A stretch of 64,000 nucleotides of DNA. Source: Acarospora socialis (Eukaryota; Ascomycota; Lecanoromycetes; Acarosporales; Acarosporaceae). The stretch spans positions 62,001 to 126,000 of the forward strand of contig JAMYGW020000012.1 in the NCBI GenBank assembly GCA_025617375.2, in the 5' to 3' direction. Below the pieces are notes generated by a model. The model did no database searches. It was not told where the DNA came from and was given only the letters and a program-made list of their open reading frames with translations. Below, in pieces: positions 1 to 11,210 of this stretch. Both the position numbers and the translations under genes were made by a program. Numbering within the stretch: the first letter of the stretch is position 1; each line of letters opens with the position of its first letter.

Positions 1-1689
1 TGGTGGACCAATGGGCGTGAAGTCTGGGGTTGACGCCCATGATGGAGATTGGCAGCAGGAGGGCTTCTCTGGCGTCGGTTGACGTAAGAGACCATGGCCC
101 GTTTTGAGAGGCGGTTGCCAAGACATCTGTTCGCATGTATATTAGGACAAGGGTTCGTTCCGGTTATTGCTGGGCGTCTCCGGCAGGTGACTTGGCAGGA
201 TAGATGGTTCATCTGTTCACGTTCGATCCATTTCTGGCAAGACTTGATCATCCGCGAGCTCCAATCAAGTGTGCCTGGCAGATATACACCCTGGGCGTCG
301 CCACGACCCAGCCGACCGAGGTCTTGCGGTTCCCCGATGCGTTGGCGCTGATCGACAGCGGGAAGCAGGGACGTTGACGAACCCAACGCCGGTTACTTCC
401 CAGAGTTGCCTACTGAAATGGGCTGATAATATATTCGGGACAGCATGGATCATTCGAACTACAAGTACATTATTGTTCAGTTGCCTGTTTGTGGCAGGCG
501 CCCAAAGGTAGGTAATAAATGGAAGCCTGGAAGGGACACCGACGATCTATTTCCGGCACCAAGCGACAAGGTACAGTACCCTACCTAAAGTGTATTTACA
601 GTTGGTGTCACCCCAGATTAATCAGAAGGAGCCGGCCGTCAACTTTAACTTAAATGAGCCGCTCCGAGCTTCCTTTTTGTGATTGGCTACATGGATGAGG
701 CTCGATAAAAGTCATCTCTTCTACCAAGATGTACTACCTACCTTACCTACCTCAGTAATAATGAGGCAGGTCGTGAGTGTACTGTGAGGTGTAGCAGTGG
801 GAGTCGAGCACGGAGTACTACCTACACAGTAAGGTGACGATGCAGGAACAACGAACAAGAAGCCCAGCTCGGAAAATCACTGGCAGAGCACGAACTCCTG
901 CTCCGTACCTTATTCTGTACAAGGTACGTGGGCATCAATAACCTGGAGCCACATCGAGAGGCAGTTACGCGTGTATGTCATGCATATCGGCGACGCAAGT
1001 CAATGGTCTTCTTATCTTCCTACCTAGGCAAAACTCCCGGCACTGACGTGGACGTTGATCCAGAGACTTTGACTGGGGTTTGTGTCTCCAGACGCCCAAC
1101 GTGTCCGGCATCCAATGGTGGGACTCGGAAAGGGAGCCTTAAAGATCACTAATTTGCTACCCAAAGCGAAGGAGCGAAGAGATTACGGCGCCAAAAAGTC
1201 AGTAAATATAAGTCAAAAGTGTGCAAATATATACTATTCGTGACTAGACCTGCTTCCCGGCAGCCGCTGAGACTAAGGGCGTCTACGCTTAGCGTTCCCG
1301 TTCATGCATGGGATCAGATGGACCAATGCATGTGTCGAAAGTCAACCTGCATCTCGACCTCTGGAACACGCCTCCTGGGCCCTCTATATTTACTGCTGTA
1401 GGTGTGTGCCTTAGTGCATCTGCATCGGTACTACTGACTGACTAGACTGGGCTGTTTATAGATCCCGCGCCTCTCCCAATGTCCCGTTTCACGACTGGGG
1501 AATTAAGCTCTTCGAGAATACATAAGGCGAGAGCACTGCCATCATGTCGACTCTTCTATCTTGGTCGCCTTTGTCTTCATTCGGTCTCACCATCAAGAAT
1601 AGAGATCGAGTTTTCCGAGTCTTTCTTCGTGGCATATTCCTGAGCCATCCTTGTCTCGTACAGCCTCCGCCTCTTCCCAGCCCACCACC
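1..1689. other. Intergenic, no supported gene
   Basis: No reading frame here shows a recognisable domain or a splice pattern. The stretch has several copies of TACCTA/TAGGTA-type words (around 576-590, 724-752 and 818-830), a motif that recurs in other intergenic regions of this window. It probably contains the promoter of the secreted DUF3455 gene that follows. Confidence 0.5.
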
Positions 1690-2544
1690 ATGCGCCCTTC
1701 TACCTTCCTCATGCTCGCCCTGAGCACCGTTACCTTTGCACAGCCTACAGTACGGCCTCGAGACGGTGACAATAAAAATGACAATGCCAAATACGACTGG
1801 GCGCCAGCGTTGGAAAAGTACTACCAAGCCGTTGGAAAGCACGTGGCCGAAATCCGAACGACGAAGGGCGTCTCCAACGTTCTTTCAACCTGTGACCTGA
1901 CTCAAGCGGTCCAGCCCGTGGCCCCATCACCACTGCCGGCCCCGGCCGCCGGCTTGACTCTCACCCATGTCGCACTCGGCAGAGGCACGCAGGTCAGTTA
2001 CGCAAGGTTCTCCAGCCATCTCGGAACATCAACTGACGTTCATCAGAACTACACTTGCAAGGGAAAGGCACCGGCGGATGCGCCGTCCGCTATCGGCGCT
2101 AAGGCGTCCCTTTACAATGCAACCTGCATTTCCGCAACCTACCCGGACCTCCTGTCCATGGGGCCGACCGCTGCGCTTCAATTCCCATACCCTACTTCGG
2201 ATAAATCCTCACTACCGCCCTCGAACCTCGCCCTGTCCGGCCATCACTTCTTCACCGATCTCACCACGGCCGCCTTCGACCTCGACACCAAAGCGAACGA
2301 CCTGGGCTTTGTGCTTTGCAAGAAACTGACCGCCACACCCGCTCCACCGCTCGTGGATGGGCAAACAACCATCGGGTACGGCAACGTGCCGTGGCTATTG
2401 TTAGAGTCGAAAGTGGGCACGATAGGGAACATCCAGCAGATCTACCGACTGAACACAGCGGGTGGCAGTCCGCCGCCGGACTGTACCAACCAGGCGGATT
2501 TCTTCGAGCAGCAGTATGCAGCTGAGTATTGGTTCTATAGTTAA
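1690..2544 (+). CDS. Secreted DUF3455 family protein
   Basis: Two exons, 1690-1992 and 2047-2544, give 266 aa. The start is the ATG at 1690 (context CACCACCATGC), because the protein then opens with a signal peptide, MRPSTFLMLALSTVTFAQP; an in-frame codon 13 residues upstream would push that peptide inward. The intron 1993-2046 has GTCAGT and CAG ends and an ACTGAC branch site. Removing it joins HVALGRGTQ to NYTC, the conserved core of DUF3455. The intron is 54 nt with no stop, so the gene also reads through as one frame. The family is secreted and of unknown function; some members are mislabelled malate dehydrogenase in databases. Confident of the family, less sure of the role. Confidence 0.85.
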   Translation: MRPSTFLMLALSTVTFAQPTVRPRDGDNKNDNAKYDWAPALEKYYQAVGKHVAEIRTTKGVSNVLSTCDLTQAVQPVAPSPLPAPAAGLTLTHVALGRGTQVSYARFSSHLGTSTDVHQNYTCKGKAPADAPSAIGAKASLYNATCISATYPDLLSMGPTAALQFPYPTSDKSSLPPSNLALSGHHFFTDLTTAAFDLDTKANDLGFVLCKKLTATPAPPLVDGQTTIGYGNVPWLLLESKVGTIGNIQQIYRLNTAGGSPPPDCTNQADFFEQQYAAEYWFYS

Positions 2545-2801
2545 TTCAAGAGAGCATCCTCACATACCCTCTATCGTGTAGATAGCCACCTTCGTTTTTG
2601 CTTGCTGGGTGCCATTATACCCGCGTGGCGCCCGGCGTTGACAGACTTTGGGATTTGGGCATAACAATCGTTAGATTCTCGAAAGTGCAATACTAGGGTT
2701 TTATATAGTAAATATAACTTCATTACATCAACAGTTACACTTGTGAAAAGCAAACGATGAACCCAAAAGTGAATGTTGACGGTACTTGCCAATGTACTGT
2801 A

Positions 2802-3492
2802 CAGTGCCGGAAAAAACTCTGGTCCGTTCAGAACGGTTGTGAAAACCACTTTTTTTTTGAAAGCTCAAATTTCTCAAAACACACAAATACTGCAACTACT
2901 CCACAACCACAACTTATACAGACAGTCTGAGTATATAGAATGATGAATTATATATAGATCTATTAGAATTTCAATTTTCATACATATCTTTGAGCAATTG
3001 CATGAGTAGTTATCATAAAGATGTGTAAAACAGCGACACAACATGAGTTTTTGTTGATTTTGCTGCAAATTGTATGTAAAAATCACTGAATATTGCAATA
3101 ACAACAGCATTTATGTATCAATTGATTCAGAACTTTCAAGTATGATAGAGATTTATATATATTTTAATACTGTAGTCTCAGATTACTGTAATAAGTTGTT
3201 GTTGTTGTTGAGTTATACACTGAATACAGTGTAAAATTGCTGTTTTTTCACAATCAAAACACTCAAAAACACACTTTTTCAGTGACTACACATGCATTTG
3301 TTCAATTACACACTTCAAATTTTGAAATATGAAAGATCTATATATCTTACATCAATCTATATACTCAGTCTATAATAATATACTGTGGTTGTGGAGTAGT
3401 TGCAGTATTTGTGTGTTTTGAGAAATTTGGGCTTTCAAAAAAAAGTGGTTTTCGCGACCGTTCTGAACGGACCAGAGTTTTTTCCGGCACTG
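2802..3492. mobile_element. Non-autonomous TA-flanked inverted-repeat element (MITE, Tc1/mariner-like)
   Basis: Terminal inverted repeats of about 110 bp (2802-2911 and 3384-3492) match with three substitutions and one length change in a T run. The ends read CAGTGCCGG...CCGGCACTG, and each is followed outward by TA (2800-2801 and 3493-3494), the target duplication used by Tc1/mariner elements, whose ends often begin CAGTG. Weaker symmetry continues inward for about 100 bp more. The AT-rich interior has no transposase frame and holds a short (TTG)n run near 3195-3208. The superfamily is inferred from the ends alone. Confidence 0.85.
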
Positions 3493-3902
3493 TAACTTAC
3501 CTGTAAATATGAAGTTGACTCCATCAACGTACGAATAATTTGGACAGCAAACTTTTAACTTAGACAAGTACGACGTACGTCAGAGGACACGCTTCGGTCA
3601 ATCATCAAGCCTTCATGCTCTCATAACATACATCCGCTCCACCGTATCGATGTAGCGCTATAACGCTGATGATCCAGGGCCGAGGAGCGGATGATGCCAT
3701 GTCGATGACATGGCCCGACCTTCGTGAGGCGGGCGGTATCGCAGCAGCTTCCGATGTTCAATCATCGAAATCGCTACTCGGCATATGCTAAAACGTCCTG
3801 ATGCTCCGATGATGCATTGACCGTTTACGCATAAGGTCGATAAGACGGCATTGGGCTTCATAGCGGTTTCATCTTTACCTGGGGTATATGTACTTATACA
3901 GC
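3493..3902. other. Intergenic, 5' region of the flavin monooxygenase gene
   Basis: No gene or RNA recognised. It runs from the right end of the inverted-repeat element to the next start codon and likely carries that gene's promoter. An antisense frame at 3658-3918 has no family resemblance. Confidence 0.4.
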
Positions 3903-5301
3903 ATGGCAAAGAAACCATTGAACGTTGTTGTGGTCAGTGAGTTTCATTTCATGCCATCGCTGAGACTTAGAATGCAATGCGCTGCTGTCTATTGTGGACC
4001 AAATTGCATCTGATGCAAGAAGGGTTCGCACGCATGACGCAGACTTTCACTCCTTGTAGTCTCTCCGCATTCACCTAATCGAAGGCGGAATGCTAACGCA
4101 AGATCACCGACAGGTCGGTGGCTCCCTTGGCGGCCTCTTCGCTGGCGTGGTTCTAAAACGCCTGGGCCACAACGTCCGCATATTCGAGAGGAACCCTACG
4201 CCACTGCTCCACAACCAAGGCGCAGGCGTCGTAGCGGGCGGCGACACTCAAGAATTCTTTCACAGGCATGACGCTACGAAAAGACCCATCGCGGTGAGTA
4301 GTCGATTACGGCATTATCTCGATCTCGAGGGAAATGTCATACACCGGGAGCAGTCGGTGCAGAAGATGACGAGCTGGGATCTGTTGTACTACTTGCTTAG
4401 AGCCAACTTCGACCGGGTGGAGAGCGACTACTGCAAGTTGCCAGAGCCGATAAACGGGGAAGGAGAGGCCAAATATGAATACGGACACCTAGTGACGGGC
4501 CTGAAAGACGAAAAGGCCCAAGTGGAGATCGAGTTCCAAAACAGAGACCGTAAGCAAGGCAGCACATCAGCAGACCTCGTCATCGCCGCGGACGGACCCA
4601 GTTCGACGATCCGGAAGATCCTCTTACCGGACGTGAAGCGCCAGTACGCTGGATACGTGGCGTGGCGTGGAACGATCCCGGAGACGGAGGCCTCGCCGGC
4701 CGCAAAAGAAGCATTTGTCGAGAAGTTCGCCTTCTACCACTCGCAAGGCATTCAAATCCTGTCGTACACCATCCCGGGCCCCAATGGGGCGCTGGAACCC
4801 GGCAAACGGCTTATCAACTGGGTCTGGTACACAAATTACCCCCAGGACTCGCAAGAGTATGCGGATTTGATGACGGACTCCGCCGGCAATCGACACCACA
4901 ACACGTTGCCAATCGGCTCGATGAGGGACGAGATCTGGCAGCAACAGCAGGCGTACGCTAAACGAATCCTCCCGCCTCAATTCACGGAGATCGTAACCAA
5001 GACGAAGCATCCATTTATCCAAGCCATCACCGACGTCATCTCACCGAGGAACGCGTTCTTTGACGGGAAAGTCCTCTTGATTGGCGACGCGATGGCTGGA
5101 TTCCGACCGCATACGGCGGCGAGTACGAGTCAGGCTGCGTTCGACGCGCTGAAGCTTGAGGAGTTGATTAGCGGGAAAATGTCGAGGGAGGCGTGGGAGA
5201 GGGAAACGATGGAGTACGCGAGACATGTGCAGGAGAGAGGAGTGGCGTTGGGGGAGAGGAGTCAGTTTGGGAGGCACCCGCTGGCTCGGGGAAAGGCGTG
5301 A
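3903..5301 (+). CDS. FAD-dependent monooxygenase (group A aromatic hydroxylase type)
   Basis: Two exons, 3903-3932 and 4114-5301, give 405 aa. The first exon codes only MAKKPLNVVV. The intron 3933-4113 begins GTCAGTGAG, ends CACCGACAG and has a GCTAAC branch site. Joining restores the FAD-binding beta-alpha-beta fold, VVVVGGSLGGLFAG at residues 8-21, with an acidic residue at the end of the second strand (IFER). Further group A marks are the DG motif (VIAADGPSS, near residue 170) and the GD motif (LIGDAMAGFRPH, near 333). The family hydroxylates aromatic or heteroaromatic substrates using NAD(P)H and O2; the closest types are 2,6-dihydroxypyridine and salicylate hydroxylases. The substrate cannot be told from sequence. 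No pathway partner lies next to it. Confidence 0.85.
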
Positions 5302-6056
5302 TCTGTACAAAGAGAGTTGATATCTCTGCATCTCCGGAACTGATTTGCAGTTCGTTAGCTTCTTTTGCAGAGAAGCCAAGGCTGACTGAAGAGCTAAGAC
5401 CTTCCTCGGTTCATCGTGGATAGGATGCTCAAGTTTTCGGATTTCCAAACTTCCAAGGGTTTGAATTAGGGTCTTACTCTACGGTGGCAACTGTGTACGA
5501 TTCAGGCAGCATATGTTGTCACGCATGTAAGGCATGATAGGGTTTAGCGACTCTTGGAAAGCTGATTAGTCAACAAGAAGATGTGATTAGACCCACTTCA
5601 ACCTCGACTCCTTACTTCAACCGCAGGTTACTCTCATACCAGCCATACTCTGGAAAAGATATCTCACAACCATCAATACCATTATGTCTTACTTGTGCGG
5701 ACCGAAGACCATCTTCGTCGATGTCTCCGCTTCGCTAAACATCCATCTCCATGTGATCTCAGCTCAAGCTGAATTTTATCATTCACTCTCCGTGACGGGA
5801 GACTGCTCGCGTCACATTTCATTCCTTTGGAGTGTAATGGGGAAAGTATTGCCTATCCCTTGCTTAGACCCGACGTACGGAGTGGTAAGAGCCACACCGC
5901 AAAATGATAACTGGGAAAGTGCAAGTGTGGTCTCCTGTGAAGTATGAAGTATGGTTCTCATGGTCCTCATTCTACTCTCACTTTCCGCTCGTTCTTCGTT
6001 CCCTTTGTTGAAGCCGTTCGGGACATTTCCGTTTCGTGGACTGCGCTCAATTCGCT
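5302..6056. other. Intergenic, nothing recognised
   Basis: A short frame at 5684-5947 looks like noise. The stretch separates two same-strand genes and should hold the terminator of the monooxygenase and the promoter of the GT8 gene. Confidence 0.4.
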
Positions 6057-7392
6057 ATGAATCTGCCTCTTCCGGGCTTTCTCCGGCAACGAACTCGATA
6101 TATCCTCCTCGACTCGTCTTCAACAGCCCAATGGGAGGAGTGGAGGAGCTCGCTATCCCTTGCTCGGCTCATCGGATCCAAACGTGTTCGACTGGCGGTC
6201 GCAGCAGCGGTCAGCTTTCTAGTACTTTTCTTCTTCGTTCTGCCGCATATGCTCGATCACTTGCAACGGAGTTCAATATGTCCAGAACCCGCCACCGTGA
6301 CGGACTGGTCGCAACTCGCATATAGCCAGTACGTGACCAACCCGGATTACCTCTGCAACTCGGTCATGGCTTTCGAATCCCTGGAACGGCTAGGGAGTAA
6401 GGCAGCCCGCGTCCTGATGTATCCTTCCGAATGGTCTACGGACCTCAACCCGGCAGACCGCACCAGCCAGCTACTTTTCAAAGCAAAGACATGGTACAAG
6501 ACGACCCTGGTCCCTGTCCAGATTCAGAGGGTGGATACAGGGGATCGTGAGTGGTAGTCAGAACGGGAAGCACCTACAGGCGAAACGAAAGCGCTGGCTG
6601 ACCTACTCTGTCCGTCCCTGGACGTTGACAGAGAGCAGGAACGTGGGCCGAAAGTTTCACCAAGCTTCTCGCATTCAACCAAACGCAGTACAAGCGGGTC
6701 CTGAACTTCGACTCTGACAGCATCGTGCTGCAACACCTGGACGAGCTCTTCCTCCTGCCTCGCTGCCCGGTCGCTTTGCCGCGAGCCTACTGGATCGATT
6801 CCGAGCGACACGTCCTCTCCTCCCAACTAGTGCTCATCGAGCCTTCCACGTTCGAGTTCGATCGCGTCATGCACGCCGTGCAGAACAAAGGCGAGAAAGA
6901 CTTCGACATGGAGATCGTCAACAGGTTATACGGAGACAGCGCCATGATCCTCCCACACAGACCGTACAACCTCCTGACGGGTGAGTTCCGAGCCTCGAAC
7001 CACACCGCATACCTTGGCAATGATCTCGAGAAATGGGACCCCGACGCTGCCATGGCTGAAGCCAAGTTCCTCCACTTCTCCGACTGGCCCGTTCCCAAGC
7101 CGTGGATCGAGACGCCGGATACGCTCCGTGAGGAGAAACAGCCGAGATGTGAGTCGGATGAGGCGTTCGGCGGAGAGGATTGTCGGGCGCGTGATATTTG
7201 GCTCGGTCTGTATGGGGACTTCAGGAGAAGGAGACAGGTTCGTCGCTTCAGCTCGTTCGTCCGAGGGAGCTCAGACTGACTTTTTCATGGAAGGAGATCT
7301 GTGGGCTGTTACCGGTATCGATGCCGGAATGGTTGAGAAGGAGGCTTTGGTCAAAACGGGCTGGAAGGTCGGCTTATGAGCCGGTCATCTGA
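6057..7392 (+). CDS. Glycosyltransferase family 8, type II membrane protein (GNT1-like)
   Basis: Three exons, 6057-6546, 6639-7237 and 7294-7392, give 395 aa. The N-terminus is a short cytoplasmic tail, a transmembrane anchor near residues 42-65 (AVSFLVLFFFVLPHML) and then a lumenal domain, as in Golgi enzymes. The first splice restores GDRTWAESFTKLLAFNQTQY, and just after it comes the DxD metal- and nucleotide-sugar-binding motif (NFDSDSIVL). The second splice joins WLGLYGDFRRRRQ to EICGLLP. This pattern matches fungal GT8 proteins related to yeast Gnt1, an N-acetylglucosaminyltransferase. Donor sugar is inferred from relatives only. An upstream in-frame GTG at 6036 is not needed. Confidence 0.85.
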
Positions 7393-8183
7393 GTGATTCA
7401 TTGTACGGAATAGATGTTAACATGTTGCCAAACTCTGTCTTTGTCCCTGAGACTCAATTGGCCCAGCCCAGTTTGTGCCCTCCTCGTACGGACGTTAAAG
7501 TACGGTAGAATCCCTCAGGATTCCTTCCGACCGAACAACTACGCCTTCTATGATGTTCAAAATGAGGACAGGCCGTTCTCACCGGCCATGGCTCGGTATT
7601 ACTAATCATATTCATATACCAGCCCCAGCACTTTTCCAGCATAACTCGGCATAGCACGGCAGAGCGGAAGCAGAAACTTCAACCCCGAGCAGCGTGGCCT
7701 TACTGCGATCCGTCGGTACTGCACGAGCAAGCGAGCAAACGAGCACGCAAGTAAGTAAATATAGCCATTTCCATTTTCGACAGGAGAGATTAAGTGAGAT
7801 ATGTTGGTGAGAGGCCTGAGACCGGGGGAGAGTGATAGTGGCTTGTTCCATGCTTTTGCGTATGGCTTAAGGGTAATGGTAGCAGACGGTAGGCGACGTT
7901 TTGGGGGCGTTGGGAGTTGTTTTCCAGGGCTTCGTGTATGTTTCATTGCACGTGTGATTTTTATATGTTTATAAATGACAACTCTATTATATTCAGTGAG
8001 AGGGCGAGTATAGTAAACAGTATCTCTATCTTCTCCTCGAACAGGTAGAAATTTCCCAACTCAATCCAGCTATACTAACCCGCTTGAGAAGATTATTCTC
8101 CCCATGCACTAATTACAAGTACAAGATAACCAAAATGCTCCTAGTCATTATTTAGTTTACATTTCAACCAGAAACCGTCGTTG
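7393..8183. other. Intergenic between convergent genes
   Basis: This lies between the 3' ends of the GT8 gene and the protease-like gene on the other strand. Several overlapping frames are present but none shows a family signature. It presumably holds both polyadenylation regions. Confidence 0.4.
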
Positions 8184-10015
8184 TCAAAAGGCAGGTAATT
8201 CATTCGAGTGCTCATGTCCCGGCGCCTCATGCACCATACCACTCGCTTTCCCTCGTCCACTGTATACCGTCGATCTCCACGGTAATTCATGCCTGGTTGT
8301 CGACGACCGCCATGGTAGTTCCTGGCGTATCGATGAGTCGGGCGGTAATTCCTGCTCGTCAGATAGCGAGCTCGGCGTATCACCAATTTTTCTTCCACCT
8401 CCCTTTCGGGAGCGTCGCCGTCGGTGCCGGAGGTAGAGGGCGAAGACGAGAATGAGGGAGAGGATGACGAAGGCGCCGATGCTTGTTCCTGCTATTACTC
8501 CGGTGGAGAGGTGGGTAAGACCCGGAGAGCTTCCGGCGGTGTTGCTGGGAAGGGAAGGTGCGGAAGGAGGCGATGCGGAGGATGAGTTAGATGAGGTGAA
8601 GTTAGCTGGCGGAGGATCCGGACATGTCTTGGGCGAGCCAAGGCTAACTAGATTCTGGTCTCGAGTGGCTCGGCTTTGCCAAAGGGTGAAAGTGCCGGCA
8701 TCGTGGTTGACGGAGAGATATGCAGAGCTCAGAAACGGTGTACCAAGGATGGGCATGTCATTTGCGTTGACACCCTGCATGCTGTCGAGCAGGATCTCGC
8801 GGGTAGCGCCATGCGGGCCGATTGTGTCCTGCGTGCTAGAGTTGATGATGGTTGTGCCTTGGCTGTTGATGCTCATATCGGGTACGACTAATTGGGAGTT
8901 GGGAATCGTTATTTTCAATCCTGAGGAAATGGTGAAGGTTAAACTACCGGCATAGCTGGGCCGCGCAACAGTTATCAATAAACGTACATTTCAGTCGAAC
9001 ATGTTTCACTTACACATCTTGTGCGGCGTACACCATCCCATACCCATAGACACCCAGAGAGCGGCCGATATAGGTTCCTCCGGAGTGGTTGGAGAATCCC
9101 GACCAGACGTCTAACGGAATGGCGATGACTGGTGTCTCCGGTCCAATACACATCTTCATGGCAGCGCCACGCGAAGTACCGATGATACTTTGATGCCGGC
9201 CGTCCGGAAGATTCATTTCAATGTCTGTAACAGTGACAAGGATGCGGCTACCGCAGTCCGGGTCCATTGTCAGACGGTCCGTAAAGTTGTCACCCACTAC
9301 CTTGGCGGCATCATAGCCCCCAAAGACCAGACTCCCGTCCATTTGCGAACTCGCATCACCACCTATCAGCCCCCAGAACAGAGACCATGATCTAGAAGCA
9401 ATGAGACCACCCGTCTGAAGAGCGTTCAAGACTGTAGAGTTGCTACCTAGCCCCAGCGCATTCAGGTCCCAGTGGTTGTTCCTGTTAATGGCGACCGGAA
9501 AGTTCTTTAGGGAAAGATTCTGATTCAGTTGGAGAGACTCGTCACCCCAGATTGCATTTGTGCTATCAGCCGGTTGAGACTCTTTGGCGGCTCCGGCAGC
9601 GTCTTGACCGCCAGCTTGTGACCATGTCGAAGATCTACCCTCGTTGAAGGATCCGCCCCGCATCCCCGTACATTGAATTGGTGTGATGTCGGACGCGCAC
9701 ATGCCACTGCCATCGTAGATAAAGGTATTGTTTGCGCTATTAATCTCAAGTTCAGCGAGCTGGAATCCCAGAACTCAAGTGATGATTGACGTACGATACA
9801 ATATTGAATGCCAGATCTTGCGGTGGAGTACCAATCGACAGAGCGACTCCACGCCGTAACACTTGGTTCGCAAGGGTGACATTGCGAATGGGAACGACCA
9901 AAGGCGAAGGGAGCTCAGCACCGCAGTTCTTTTGAGCAGAGACTAATAACGGTAGGCTGATAAGATATACAAGTATCTCCAGCGTGCAACTTCGAGGCGA
10001 CAACGTGGCAAACAT
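8184..10015 (-). CDS. Aspartic-protease-like (A1 fold) membrane protein, probably non-catalytic
   Basis: Three exons on the minus strand, 10015-9795, 9736-9014 and 8955-8184, give 571 aa. Exon 1 has a signal peptide (LEILVYLISLPLLVSAQ) and the A1 hallmark LSIGTPPQDLAFNIV. The intron 9794-9737 was placed so that the product reads NIVSANNTFIYDGSG; other nearby AG acceptors break the frame or insert residues. The second intron, 9013-8956, joins AAQDV to YAGSLTFTISSGLKITIPN. The C-terminus has a Ser/Pro-rich stalk, one transmembrane helix (GAFVILSLILVFALYL) and a basic cytoplasmic tail with an ELPWRS-type repeat. Both DTG/DSG catalytic motifs appear to be missing, so it is more likely a wall-binding or sensor protein than a protease. 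Confidence 0.8.
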
Positions 10016-11210
10016 CGCAACAATTAGGGCTACAGTAGGATAGAGAAGGTGAAAGCGAGGAATATCAAGAACATATTCCCTTAATCTGAGCAACAACAGT
10101 TAGGAAGTAAGAAGAGCCCTCCAACAACATGAAACTGCAAAGATGCAACGGCCTGTGGCTTGGGCTGCACCATTGCGGCACAGGAGCATTTCCTGTTTCA
10201 GTCATCCTAATTATAGAGCCGTCGACATGAGCGGTTACCGTTGAGAGGATAAATGTCACCAAGCGCTATCGTAGCCACAAACGGTAAACCCAAGCTCCAA
10301 GTCAAGCTGGGTTCGGAATTCCCTGAGCTGGCTGCCACATTGAGGTTTTAGTAACTCGAAGGATAGCCCGAGACTTATGTGCATCAGACGAGGGGAGGAA
10401 TTGTGAACCGATGTTGCCCTCAGCTGCCTTAGGAATGACATGTACAGTGTGAGTATGTAATAATAATTAATATATGAATTGAATCTTTTGCATCACGTAT
10501 GGCTACTCATTGAGTTTTGGTCAGGGAGGAAGCCAAGGTATTCCTGCAGGGACAGCGTCGTAAGCGCGGCGGCTAGCTTTAGCCAGGGCTCGCCTGACAC
10601 TGCCGCTTTTAGGGTGAGCAAGAGCGATAACCAGTTGATAGAATATTTCCCCGAGAATTATTCGGTATATATACGATATAAATTACGGGCCACGGATGAG
10701 GTACCAAGGATGCATTGATATAGCATAGGAGAAAACAAAAGATCTGAAAGATTTCTCCGATCGTTCATTCCAAAAGCAGAAAGCCCTCAAGATGCCAGAG
10801 TGACAACCCCACACCAAATACTTTCTGAAGTCCTCCTTCTCCCTCCCTTTGGCAGCACGGCTGAGGCTGCTTCGCCGCTCTCAATGATGTTGTGAGGCAG
10901 CAGCCTCATCCAACGACGCCTTTTTTCAATTTCAAAGGATACCATCTCTTCTACGCGCTTGAGTCCCGATGGAGAGCCGAGCGAACTGTAGCTGACTCCT
11001 TGAAAGTTTGCGCCTCTCCGTGATGGTGCGAGTTCATCTAGGGTAAATGATATTGACTGTCCGCCGGGGCTCGTGGTGCGGCCTCTCCCTCTGGAGGTTT
11101 GAATCGAGTAGGGAAGTCCATAAGGAACGTTCTGTCTCATCATTGATCAAGGCATTTAATTCCCCTTCCTTATCCGATTGCTTGACGCAGTCGCATTACC
11201 TTGGCCCACC
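10016..11210. other. Intergenic, no supported gene
   Basis: There is no gene with family support. A minus-strand frame of 118 codons (10787-11143) opens with ATG ATG but has low complexity and no recognised domain. Frames near 10256-10718 are short and unsupported. Confidence 0.4.

Noticed and set aside
2874-3110. Coding frame inside the 691-bp inverted-repeat element
   Set aside because: AT-rich and low in complexity, with no transposase motifs; it arises from the composition of the element.
3658-3918. Minus-strand frame beside the flavin monooxygenase start
   Set aside because: It overlaps the first coding exon of the monooxygenase and shows no protein-like pattern.
10787-11143. 118-codon minus-strand frame beginning ATG ATG
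   Set aside because: No recognised domain, low complexity, and it sits in the gap before the DUF3632 pseudogene. Could be chance.
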